From the NCBI GenBank assembly GCA_029864165.1, contig JAOTTZ010000099.1:1-6775 (forward strand): a DNA stretch of 6,775 nt, written 5' to 3'. The stretch comes from Burkholderiaceae bacterium (GTDB lineage: Bacteria; Pseudomonadota; Gammaproteobacteria; Burkholderiales; Burkholderiaceae_C). The notes under the pieces were generated by a model. The model ran no database searches. It was not told the DNA's origin and saw only the letters and a list, made by a program, of their open reading frames with translations. Positions 1 through 6,070 of this stretch are shown here, piece by piece (positions within the stretch are counted from its first letter, which is position 1; every line of letters starts with the position of its first letter). Position numbers and translations under genes: made by a program.

Positions 1-2
1 CT

Positions 3-1310
3 GATGGCATCCGAGGCACGGTGGGCGAAGAGCCGATCACTCCTGACTTTATGCTGCGCCTTGGGCACGCCGTAGGCCGCGTGCTCAAGACAGCCGACGC
101 ACGGCCCACAGCGTTGATCGGTAAGGATACCCGCATCTCCGGATACATGATCGAGTCTGCGCTTGAGGCTGGCTTCGCCTCGGCGGGAGTGGACGTGCTG
201 CTCACTGGGCCGCTGCCCACGCCCGGCGTGGCCTACCTCACCCGGGCGTTGAGGCTGAGCTTGGGCGTGGTCATCAGCGCGTCGCACAACCCCTTCGAAG
301 ACAACGGCATCAAGTTTTTCTCCGCCAGTGGCGAGAAGCTGCCGGACGAATGGGAGCAACAGGTCGAGACCATGCTGACCGAGCCGCCTAAGTGCGTAGG
401 CTCGTCACTGCTGGGCAAGGCGGCCAGACTCCGCGACGCGCGTGGCCGCTACGTGGAATTTTGCAAGAGCACTTTTGGCAACGATCTATCGCTCAAGGGT
501 TTGAAGATCGTGCTCGACGCGGCCCATGGCGCAGCCTACCATGTCGCACCCGATGTTTTGCATGAGCTGGGTGCCGACGTGGTAGCCATCGGCTGCTCAC
601 CCGACGGCAGCAACATCAACGCCGGCTTCGGCGCCACGGCCCCCAATGCACTGGTGCGCGCCGTGCTTGATAGCGGCGCGGACTACGGCGTGGCGCTCGA
701 CGGCGACGCCGACCGAATGCTGTTGGCGGACGCCGCCGGGCGTCTCTACAACGGTGACGAGTTGCTTTACGTGATGGTCATGGACCGATTTTCCAGGGGC
801 CAGGCGGTGCATGGCGTGGTCGGCACGTTGATGACGAACATGGCCGTAGAGTTGGCCTTGAAGACACTCGGCGTCGGGTTTGTGCGCGCCCCAGTGGGTG
901 ACCGCTATGTGCTGGAAGAAATGAACGCGCGCGGTTGGCTGCTGGGCGGCGAAGGATCGGGCCACTTGTTGGTACGCGACAAGCACACCACCGGCGACGG
1001 CATCGTCAGCGCGCTGCAGGTGCTGCAAGCGGTCACACGCAGCGGTAAGAGCATTCCCGAATTACTGGGTGGCGTGAGCCTGTTCCCGCAGACCCTCATC
1101 AACGTGAGGCTGCAACCCGGCACAGACTGGAAGTCCAACCCGCGTCTGGCCGCGGAGCAGGAACGGGTGCAAAGCGAATTGGGCGGACAGGGTCGGGTAT
1201 TGATAAGACCGTCCGGCACCGAACCACTGGTGCGGGTGATGGTCGAGGCCCGCGACGCCACCCAGGCACAAGACTGTGCCCAGCGTTTGGCCGACACCTT
1301 GCGCGCGTGA
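3..1310 (+). CDS. glmM: Phosphoglucosamine mutase GlmM, 5'-truncated by the window edge
   Basis: GlmM interconverts glucosamine-6-phosphate and glucosamine-1-phosphate in the cytoplasm, the step before GlmU makes UDP-GlcNAc for peptidoglycan and LPS. The GTG at 21 is not the start. The codons from 3 to 20 read D-G-I-R-G-T, the end of the family's N-terminal GTDGIRG signature, so the true start lies about nine codons outside the window and the full length would be near 445 residues, normal for the family. All four catalytic landmarks are present: the phospho-acceptor serine in SASHNP (serine codon 282-284), the metal loop DGDADR (699-716), the sugar-binding GEGSGH (about 947-964) and the phosphate-binding RPSGTEP (1206-1226). 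The frame is intact and ends in TGA. In many proteobacteria glmM follows ftsH and folP; here the upstream side is not visible. No clear T-tailed terminator follows. Identification is secure; only the start is missing. Confidence 0.97.
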   Translation, partial: DGIRGTVGEEPITPDFMLRLGHAVGRVLKTADARPTALIGKDTRISGYMIESALEAGFASAGVDVLLTGPLPTPGVAYLTRALRLSLGVVISASHNPFEDNGIKFFSASGEKLPDEWEQQVETMLTEPPKCVGSSLLGKAARLRDARGRYVEFCKSTFGNDLSLKGLKIVLDAAHGAAYHVAPDVLHELGADVVAIGCSPDGSNINAGFGATAPNALVRAVLDSGADYGVALDGDADRMLLADAAGRLYNGDELLYVMVMDRFSRGQAVHGVVGTLMTNMAVELALKTLGVGFVRAPVGDRYVLEEMNARGWLLGGEGSGHLLVRDKHTTGDGIVSALQVLQAVTRSGKSIPELLGGVSLFPQTLINVRLQPGTDWKSNPRLAAEQERVQSELGGQGRVLIRPSGTEPLVRVMVEARDATQAQDCAQRLADTLRA

Positions 1311-1380
1311 GCCCTCGGCGACCACCCAGGGCAAGACGATGCCCAGTGAAATGCGCCATCATTTGCGCTGCGTTGTGGGA

Positions 1381-1395
1381 GTACAGAAACTGTAC
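1381..1395. promoter_or_regulatory. Perfect 15-bp palindrome, candidate operator
   Basis: GTACAG-AAA-CTGTAC: two perfect 6-bp arms around a 3-bp centre. It lies 71 bases after the glmM stop and just upstream of the tandem repeat at 1394-1415, whose first bases overlap its last two. A short, tight dyad of this form is typical of a site bound by a dimeric regulator; as an RNA hairpin its 3-nt loop and AU-containing stem would be weak. The regulator is unknown. It is not a LexA box, which has CTGT on the left and ACAG on the right. Confidence 0.45.
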
Positions 1396-1415
1396 GTTGG
1401 TTGCACGTTGGTTGC
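1394..1415 (+). repeat. Perfect 11-bp tandem duplication (ACGTTGGTTGC x2)
   Basis: ACGTTGGTTGC occurs twice head to tail (1394-1404 and 1405-1415) without a mismatch. The period is about one DNA helical turn, so a protein would meet both copies on the same face. Iterons of this kind can be activator or repressor sites. A simple slippage duplication is the alternative. Confidence 0.6.
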
Positions 1416-1458
1416 GCGCTCTTGACGGATCGAAAGATTCAGCACCGGCAGAGTGAAT

Positions 1459-1478
1459 CGTTTAACCTACGTTTAACC
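1459..1478 (+). repeat. 9-bp direct repeat CGTTTAACC with 11-bp period
   Basis: CGTTTAACC occurs at 1459-1467 and 1470-1478, separated by TA, again an 11-bp period. It is an AT-rich island in GC-rich surroundings. Together with the tandem pair at 1394-1415 it could form an array of same-face binding sites upstream of the CorA-like gene. Function is inferred only from the layout. Confidence 0.5.
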
Positions 1479-1481
1479 ATC

Positions 1482-1512
1482 CCGCCGGCACTCGGTTGAA
1501 ACGGGCCGGCGG
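1482..1512. repeat. GC-rich inverted repeat (8-bp arms)
   Basis: CCGCCGGC (1482-1489) is perfectly complementary to GCCGGCGG (1505-1512), with a 15-nt loop. As RNA this is a strong GC stem. No T-run follows, so it is not a canonical intrinsic terminator for glmM. It could be a 5'-UTR hairpin of the downstream gene or a factor-assisted 3' end of the glmM transcript. Confidence 0.45.
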
Positions 1513-1664
1513 CATACCGGCCATTGTCTATCGACTGTGGTTCCGCAGCAGTAGGTTCGATGCTGCGCCACCTCCAGTGCGGCATAGCTCGAATATGTGC
1601 ATACACTGTGTGCATGCCTGCTGCCACACCGCTGACCAACCCTGAGCCCGTCACCTTGCCGACC

Positions 1665-1668
1665 GAGG
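1665..1668 (+). promoter_or_regulatory. Ribosome binding site that decides the CorA-like start
   Basis: GAGG lies five bases before the ATG at 1674. The alternative in-frame starts have weaker support: TTG 1524 and ATG 1614 have no purine-rich tract, and ATG 1560 has only TAGG four bases upstream. This favours 1674. Confidence 0.5.
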
Positions 1669-1673
1669 CACCG

Positions 1674-3317
1674 ATGGTGCGGCATCTGCGGCACGTACTG
1701 CTGTGGCCGCTGCGGCTGATGCCTGTGCGCACCGCCGAGGGCGCGCATTCCAAGCCGTGGCGACTATTGCGCGAGATGGGCGCTACCTCCCCGTGGCGCG
1801 AAGTGGTTGACGAATACACCGGTGAAAGCGAGCGCTTTCACGAGCGTCACTACAACGAGTTTGTCAGTTTCTTGCCGTATGTACAGAGCTTTCTCTACGG
1901 CGAGGGCCGCTCGCGGCGCGACACGGTTGACGGCGGCTCCGACTCTCCCATGCGCGTGTTCCGCCGCAGCGACATCTCAGCCGTGCGACTGGTCACCCGC
2001 CCAGGCGAACCGCCGCTACTGCTATCCATTGTGCACGTCGATTTGTATTTCTTCTACGACGTCGACGTGGTGCTCCTCAACATTGAATTGAGCGCCGACA
2101 ACCTGCCGCTGGCCCGAGCACAGGACTTGTTGTACCGCTTCGGCCGCGGCTACCCCGCCGGTTGGGACGCTCAAGGTCGAGCGCTGCACTGCATGGCGAG
2201 CGTCGAATGGCTGGGCGCCAACGGCGAGGTGCTTGCGGGCTCAGACTCACACCAGCGGGACGCCTTCTTAGCGCATGTGTGCGAGCACCGCGCACCGCGC
2301 ATTTCATCGCATTGGGCGTTCGTGCTAAAGCCGTTGGTACCCGACCACTCGGACAGTGAGGGCCCATTGCGCTTCCGGCAAATCGAGTACTACCGCATGC
2401 CGATGATGGCGTACATGGCGCTCGACAAGCCGCATGCGCTGACTCGCAACGATTTCATCCGGCTTGGTCTCGTCACCGGCGTCAGCGACACCGCAAATGG
2501 TGGCGATGCCACGCTACCCTACGCCGAGCAGCACTTGGCCGACTTCGAATCGCGCTACTGCTACGACCGCTTTTGGGGCCACTCGGGCCTGGCGCCCTAT
2601 ACACGCTACATGTGCAGCGGTCACTCGTTGGTGGTGATCGGCGACGCGAACTCTGAGTTCTACGCGTGCAAAGACCGTGGTGTGCTGGCGCAGTTTCGCC
2701 ACCAGCACTTCCTGCTGTTCCTGATCGCCCATCTGCAAAAGGCGTCGCTGTTGATGTTTTCCGACCGCTTGGTCGAAGCCTTGAAGAAGCTTGACGTTCA
2801 GATCCCAGAAAGTGTCAAGGTTTTCAAGCGCAGCATACGCGCCAGTTTCGAGGGTTTTTTGCGCTTCACCCATCGCTACTGGTTTCATGAAATTTCCGAG
2901 CAAGCGCAGGTGCGTGCGCTGTTCCGCATGTGCGCTACGCACCTCGCGCTGGACCCGCTGTACGCCGAGATTAAAGAGCGCATCACCGACATGAGCAGCT
3001 ACCTTGACGCCGACACCCAACGCCGCCAAGCCAACACCGTTGTGCGGCTGACCGTGGTCACGATACTCGGCTTGATAGGCACCGTCACCACCGGTTTTCT
3101 AGGCATGAACCTGCTGGCCGAAGCTGACGCGCCAATGCCACGCCGGTTGCTGATTTTCGGCGCCGTACTCATACTGACGATGGCGCTCACCGTCTACACG
3201 GTGGCCAAGTCCAAGCGTTTGTCGGACTTCTTGGACGCCTTGTCCGAAGAACGTCTGTCGGTATGGATGAAAACCAAGGTGTTCGCCTCGGTGTGGCGTC
3301 GCGGGAGCAACCGCTGA
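1674..3317 (+). CDS. CorA-like (GMN-motif) membrane protein with a large unassigned N-terminal region
   Basis: 547 residues from the ATG at 1674, chosen for its GAGG site and because LRHVLLWPLRLMP resembles how I recall related proteins beginning; earlier in-frame starts (TTG 1524, ATG 1560, ATG 1614) add up to 50 unremarkable residues. The C-terminal end has CorA-type architecture: a membrane segment at about 456-476 running into Gly-Met-Asn (477-479; codons 3102-3110), a short loop, a second membrane segment at about 492-511, then a basic tail of about 36 residues. In CorA/Mrs2/Alr transporters GMN forms the selectivity entrance of a pentameric divalent-cation channel. The approximately 450-residue N-terminal part is much larger than in classical CorA (about 316 residues in total), is rich in Trp, Tyr and Arg, and contains no motif I can name. 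It faces gene 3 tail to tail. Divalent-cation transport is an inference from the GMN end; the substrate and N-terminal role are unknown. Confidence 0.8.
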   Translation: MVRHLRHVLLWPLRLMPVRTAEGAHSKPWRLLREMGATSPWREVVDEYTGESERFHERHYNEFVSFLPYVQSFLYGEGRSRRDTVDGGSDSPMRVFRRSDISAVRLVTRPGEPPLLLSIVHVDLYFFYDVDVVLLNIELSADNLPLARAQDLLYRFGRGYPAGWDAQGRALHCMASVEWLGANGEVLAGSDSHQRDAFLAHVCEHRAPRISSHWAFVLKPLVPDHSDSEGPLRFRQIEYYRMPMMAYMALDKPHALTRNDFIRLGLVTGVSDTANGGDATLPYAEQHLADFESRYCYDRFWGHSGLAPYTRYMCSGHSLVVIGDANSEFYACKDRGVLAQFRHQHFLLFLIAHLQKASLLMFSDRLVEALKKLDVQIPESVKVFKRSIRASFEGFLRFTHRYWFHEISEQAQVRALFRMCATHLALDPLYAEIKERITDMSSYLDADTQRRQANTVVRLTVVTILGLIGTVTTGFLGMNLLAEADAPMPRRLLIFGAVLILTMALTVYTVAKSKRLSDFLDALSEERLSVWMKTKVFASVWRRGSNR

Positions 3318-3333
3318 GCAGTATGCGTGACGC

Positions 3334-3353
3334 GAACTGAGGCAGGTCAGTTC
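3334..3353. terminator. Inverted repeat in the convergent gap, possible bidirectional 3'-end hairpin
   Basis: GAACTGA (3334-3340) and TCAGTTC (3347-3353) are perfect complements around the 6-nt loop GGCAGG. The right arm overlaps the stop codon of the minus-strand acyltransferase. The hairpin sits exactly between two convergent genes, where a shared terminator is expected, but neither strand shows a following T-run and the stem has only seven pairs. Call it a weak or non-canonical terminator. Confidence 0.3.
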
Positions 3354-4081
3354 AGGAAAATAGGCCGTATGAAGTCGAACAAGGCTTTCATTGGCGGCGG
3401 TAAGCCTTCTTCGAAGGTATCTCGGGAAAGCTTGTAGCCCGCGCGCAGTCCATGGTGTTCGATGGGGTCGGTAACCTGTTCGAAGCGCATCCCAAACATG
3501 CGCAAGCGCCGAGCGAGTTTCGGTTCCATCAGCGCGTAGACGGCGTTGAGTCCGCGTGACACGCCGATCGCGGCGGCAGCCAAGTACAAACCAAGGGCAA
3601 TATGCGGAAAACGTCGCCCACCCTCAGAATCATTCAGCGCATCAACATCTATGGTTGTCAACGGGCTGTTTTGCTCGCCTGACCGACGCCGGAAGTTCGA
3701 CACCACTGCGACGCGCGAAATTTCGCCGCAGGCGGTCCGATCGGCGAGTGCGCTGGGTTGCAGCCCGCCTTCGTTCAGTGACCGGCCGTAAGCACTTTCT
3801 ATGGGCAATAAGGCGCCGGGGTCGCCTGCGTCCACCATGACCAACCGCACACACCCCATGTATTCGTTGGACCCGCGGTGTCTCAGCAAACAATGAACCG
3901 AGCGGTGATCGTACTCGTCCTGCTCGCGGTGCGCGGGAAACTGGTGGGCGTTCTCCCAACCAAGCTCTTCCGCATAAACACGGTAGCGAATGCCGTACAC
4001 CTCGTCGCGAAGCGCGTCCGTAGTGGCCGGCACGATCTCGAAATAGGTGTCGAAGTCCCGAACAACATCACGCGGTTCCAT
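3347..4081 (-). CDS. PEP-CTERM/exosortase system-associated acyltransferase (FeeM/GNAT-like)
   Basis: 244 residues, recognised as the exosortase-associated acyltransferase family, related to the N-acyl amino acid synthase FeeM and to autoinducer synthases. Visible marks, in family order: YGIRYRVYAEELGW (29-42), an acidic DEYDHRSVH stretch (55-63), MGCVRLV (75-81), LPIES (92-96), EISRVAVVSNFRRR (120-133) and a C-terminal MEPKLARRLRMFGMRF...HHGLRAGY segment (185-216). Enzymes of this fold typically join an acyl chain from acyl-ACP to an amine; the substrate here is unknown. The protein has no signal peptide and should be cytoplasmic. The start is the ATG ending at 4081, preceded by GGGGAA five bases upstream. 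It is transcribed alone, divergent from the FecR gene and convergent with the CorA-like gene. The family is known almost only from genomes with exosortase and PEP-CTERM proteins, none of which is visible here. Family call strong, role uncertain. Confidence 0.87.
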   Translation of the reverse strand: MEPRDVVRDFDTYFEIVPATTDALRDEVYGIRYRVYAEELGWENAHQFPAHREQDEYDHRSVHCLLRHRGSNEYMGCVRLVMVDAGDPGALLPIESAYGRSLNEGGLQPSALADRTACGEISRVAVVSNFRRRSGEQNSPLTTIDVDALNDSEGGRRFPHIALGLYLAAAAIGVSRGLNAVYALMEPKLARRLRMFGMRFEQVTDPIEHHGLRAGYKLSRDTFEEGLPPPMKALFDFIRPIFLN

Positions 4082-4295
4082 AAAAATTCCCCAGCAACAG
4101 AGTCATCCCAATGCGCCGCGTGGTTGCACTCTACGCTGAAGTCACGCGGGCACTGCACGCGGGCTTGATTCGTCCAACGTATCAACCCATCCTCGAAGCC
4201 TCGCCGTCGGAGGGCTGGCGCGTGGGATTGCCGAATGGGTCATTGCAGCAAGCCTCCGGGCTCGTACACCCACTTGCTCAGCATGGTCCAAGCCC

Positions 4296-4319
4296 GGCCA
4301 CAAGTAACTGTTTGTGGCC
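4296..4319. repeat. Perfect inverted repeat, 8-bp arms (upstream member of a pair)
   Basis: GGCCACAA (4296-4303) pairs perfectly with TTGTGGCC (4312-4319) around an 8-nt centre. It ends six bases before a second, longer inverted repeat. On the plus strand it is followed only by ATTTG, too short a T-run for a terminator. Either an operator half of a double site or the first of two RNA hairpins. Confidence 0.5.
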
Positions 4320-4325
4320 ATTTGC

Positions 4326-4352
4326 TGAAACTCTTCGGTAACAAGAGTTTCA
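4326..4352. promoter_or_regulatory. Perfect inverted repeat, 10-bp arms, overlapping the FecR-gene promoter
   Basis: TGAAACTCTT (4326-4335) pairs perfectly with AAGAGTTTCA (4343-4352) around the 7-nt centre CGGTAAC. A 10-bp perfect match is unlikely by chance. Its right arm overlaps the position of the -35 element for the -10 at 4372-4377, so a protein bound here would block or recruit RNA polymerase. No T-run follows on either strand, which argues against a terminator. Confidence 0.55.
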
Positions 4353-4377
4353 ATCAAAAATACCCACCGCATACAAT
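4349..4377 (+). promoter_or_regulatory. Candidate sigma70 promoter for the LysM-FecR / CHASE2 operon
   Basis: TACAAT at 4372-4377 matches the -10 consensus at five of six bases. At 17-bp spacing the -35 hexamer would be TTCAAT (4349-4354), only three of six, as expected for a regulated promoter. Transcription would begin near 4384, giving a short leader of about 25 bases. The inverted repeat at 4326-4352 covers the -35. Confidence 0.5.
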
Positions 4378-4394
4378 CTTTTGCCAGAAGAGCA

Positions 4395-4400
4395 AGTAGG
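4395..4400 (+). promoter_or_regulatory. Ribosome binding site of the LysM-FecR gene
   Basis: AGTAGG lies eight bases before the ATG at 4409. That ATG opens directly into a good signal peptide, so the start is well supported. Confidence 0.5.
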
Positions 4401-4408
4401 ACATTGTC

Positions 4409-6064
4409 ATGCAAAGGGTTCGCACCAAGTTCCTTTTTTTTGTCGCGGCTTGCGCGATATGGGTCTTGCTTTCGGGCCTCGTGCGGGCTGCTAGCCCTGC
4501 CGCGAACGAACACTGGGTTTACAACACGGTAAAGGGCGACACGCTGATCGGTATTGCCGAGACCTACCTGGGCCCGCGCAACGGTTGGCGCGATCTGCAG
4601 CGTCTCAATAACGTACGCAACCCGCAACGGTTGATGACAGGCCAGCCACTGCGTATTCCTGTGGCTTGGTTGCGCAGGGATGTCACCGTCGCCGTAGTCT
4701 TGCGAGTGTATGGAGATGTACGCGTGGGCGCCACCGTCGAGGTCAGTACCCCGGTGACAACCTCCACCGCGTTGCGCGCCGGTGACGTCATTCACACCGC
4801 AGAGCAATCCAACGCCACCCTTCGCTTTGTCGATGGCTCGCGGCTGCTGATAGCGCAAAACAGCCGCGTTGCGGTAGAGCGGTTGCTGGTCTACGGAAAA
4901 ACGGGCTTGGGGGAAACCCGATTGCGCGTCGAACAAGGCAGCACCGACAGCCAGGTTTCCCCACCACCAGGACGGGACACACGTTTTGAGATACAAACCC
5001 CTACCATGCACTTGGGCGTACGTGGCACCGAGTTTCGCGTCCGGGTAGACCCGATCGCCAAACTATCGCATGCTGAAGTGCTGAGCGGGCAGGTTGCCGC
5101 CAGTGGCAACAAGAGCAAGGTGCTGGTCAAAGCCGGGTTTGGTACCCTGGCCGACGCCACCGGCACACCTGAGGCGCCACGCGCACTCATAGCGGCGCCA
5201 GATCTGGGCGGGCTCACACCGCCGGTGCTAGAGCGCGTCCCGCTGCGCCTGACTTGGCCAGCGCTTGCGGGGGCGAAGGGTTACCGTGCACAGGTATTTG
5301 CCGACCGTGAATTCGACCGGCTGCTGCTCGATGGTGTTTTTCGTGCGCCCGTGGCACGCTGGCCGGATCTGCCCGACGGTAGCTACGTGCTGCGCGTCAG
5401 AGCACTCGCAGCCGACGGTTTAGAAGGCCTGAACGCGGACGCCGATTTTGTGCTGAAAGCCCGCCCCGAACCCCCGTTTGTGCGACAACCGGGCGAAAAC
5501 GCCAAGTTGTACGGTGACACGGTTGTTTTCGAATGGACACGCCATGCGCAAGCAGCGCGCTACCGTTTACAAGTCTCCGACAGCGCCAAGTTTGCGACTG
5601 CGCTGCTCGACAGCAGCACTTTGTCCGACTCCACGCACAGTATGCAACTGGCGCCGGGCCGCTACCACTGGCGCATGGCCAGTATCCTGGCTGACGGCGA
5701 CCAAGGCCCCTTGGGCGACGTGCAGTCTTTCGAGCTGCACAAGATTCCAGAGAGTCCGGCCATGGAGGCGCCGGCAGTCACCGACGACCAGGTACAACTG
5801 CGCTGGCGGGCAGGCGAGCCCGGCGGGAGTTTCCAGTTCCAGTTTGCGACCGACCCGGAGTTTGAACACGTGTTGGTAGACGAACTCACATCGGAAACCG
5901 CCGTTGTGCTACCTCGTCCTGGGCCCGGTAAGTACTACTTACGCGTAAAGAGCATCGCCGCCGATGGCTTTGCTGGTCCTTTCGGCGCTACCCAGGAGAT
6001 GAGCCTACCGCTGTCGAAATGGTGGCTGTTGGTGCCCGCTGGGTTGATCCTGTGGTCGCTTTGA
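4409..6064 (+). CDS. Exported LysM-FecR domain protein with three Fn3-like repeats and a C-terminal anchor
   Basis: 551 residues. Residues 1-28 are a signal peptide (basic MQRVRTK, hydrophobic core, likely cleavage after VRAA). Residues 36-84 are a LysM domain (WVYNTVKGDTLIGIA... ending LRIP), a fold that usually binds peptidoglycan glycans. A FecR domain follows at about 119-228, with RAGDVIHT, ATLRFVDGSRLLI and the hallmark VRGTEFRV (204-211). Then come three fibronectin-III-like repeats at about 273-350, 357-444 and 452-533, each closing with a Y-x-x-R-x-x-x-x-x-A-D-G strand. A hydrophobic segment at 538-551 ends the protein and may anchor it in the inner membrane. This is not the classical FecR of iron-citrate signalling: no partner sigma factor or TonB receptor is in view. 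The CHASE2 gene follows after six bases, so the pair should be co-transcribed. I infer an envelope-sensing or scaffold role; the ligand is unknown. Confidence 0.92.
   Translation: MQRVRTKFLFFVAACAIWVLLSGLVRAASPAANEHWVYNTVKGDTLIGIAETYLGPRNGWRDLQRLNNVRNPQRLMTGQPLRIPVAWLRRDVTVAVVLRVYGDVRVGATVEVSTPVTTSTALRAGDVIHTAEQSNATLRFVDGSRLLIAQNSRVAVERLLVYGKTGLGETRLRVEQGSTDSQVSPPPGRDTRFEIQTPTMHLGVRGTEFRVRVDPIAKLSHAEVLSGQVAASGNKSKVLVKAGFGTLADATGTPEAPRALIAAPDLGGLTPPVLERVPLRLTWPALAGAKGYRAQVFADREFDRLLLDGVFRAPVARWPDLPDGSYVLRVRALAADGLEGLNADADFVLKARPEPPFVRQPGENAKLYGDTVVFEWTRHAQAARYRLQVSDSAKFATALLDSSTLSDSTHSMQLAPGRYHWRMASILADGDQGPLGDVQSFELHKIPESPAMEAPAVTDDQVQLRWRAGEPGGSFQFQFATDPEFEHVLVDELTSETAVVLPRPGPGKYYLRVKSIAADGFAGPFGATQEMSLPLSKWWLLVPAGLILWSL
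5225..6007 (+). repeat. Three protein-level Fn3-like repeats within the FecR gene
   Basis: The encoded protein repeats a unit of about 90 residues three times. The aligned end strands are YVLRVRALAADG (326-337), YHWRMASILADG (419-430) and YYLRVKSIAADG (509-520), 93 and 90 residues apart. Each unit also has an F/L-x-W or L-x-W strand near its start (LTWP, FEWT, LRWR). The DNA copies have diverged, so the duplication is old. Confidence 0.75.
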
Positions 6065-6070
6065 GCGCCC

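Larger units (their letters stand above)
1311..1673. other. Long intergenic leader between glmM and the CorA-like gene
   Basis: About 360 bases without a convincing gene. The open frame of the next gene can be extended back to a TTG at 1524, but the residues before 1674 do not look like a conserved protein start. The region holds, in order, a weak inverted repeat (GGGCA 1329-1333 with TGCCC 1340-1344, no T-run), a perfect 15-bp palindrome (1381-1395), a perfect 11-bp tandem duplication (1394-1415), a lone TTGACG at 1422-1427 without a matching -10 at 16-18 bp, a 9-bp direct repeat (1459-1478), a GC-rich inverted repeat (1482-1512) and an imperfect dyad (1598-1614). This concentration of symmetry suggests a regulated promoter region for the downstream gene, but I cannot place the promoter with confidence. 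Confidence 0.6.
4082..4408. other. Divergent intergenic region between the acyltransferase and FecR genes
   Basis: About 330 bases separate two divergent start codons, so promoters for both directions should lie here. The FecR side has a convincing -10 and two perfect inverted repeats (4296-4319 and 4326-4352). The acyltransferase side has a usable ribosome site (GGGGAA on the minus strand, 4087-4092) but no clear promoter; a TAGAGT (minus strand, near 4129-4134) lacks a matching -35. A 9-bp direct repeat CACGCGGGC occurs at 4143-4151 and 4156-4164. Short open frames here, including 4111-4341 on the plus strand, carry no recognisable protein features and I do not call them. Confidence 0.6.

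Noticed and set aside
597..1028. Minus-strand open frames inside glmM, including those at 597-1028 and 905-1297
   Set aside because: Antisense shadows of a fully conserved housekeeping enzyme; their protein sequences look compositionally biased and match no family I know.
21..1310. GTG at 21 as the start of glmM
   Set aside because: The six codons before it encode D-G-I-R-G-T, part of the conserved N-terminal GlmM signature, so the gene begins outside the window.
1381..1395. LexA (SOS) box
   Set aside because: The palindrome has ACAG on the left and CTGT on the right, the reverse of the CTGT-N8-ACAG arrangement, and the spacing is wrong.
1422..1450. Sigma70 promoter with TTGACG as -35
   Set aside because: The bases 16-18 bp downstream (CCGGCA region) bear no resemblance to a -10 hexamer.
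1482..1512. Intrinsic terminator of glmM
   Set aside because: The stem is strong but no T-run follows, and it lies about 170 bases past the glmM stop beside the next gene's possible leader.
4111..4341. 76-codon plus-strand open frame in the divergent intergenic region
   Set aside because: No recognisable motif, no good ribosome site, and it runs through both inverted repeats of the FecR promoter region.
4142..5011. Long minus-strand open frame (289 codons) opposite the start of the FecR gene
   Set aside because: It mostly mirrors the FecR gene in GC-rich DNA and shows no domain, signal peptide or family motif; the plus-strand gene has clear LysM and FecR domains.
4409..6064. Classical FecR anti-sigma regulator of iron-citrate uptake
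   Set aside because: The protein is exported, begins with LysM and carries Fn3-like repeats; no FecI-type sigma factor or TonB-dependent receptor gene is nearby.
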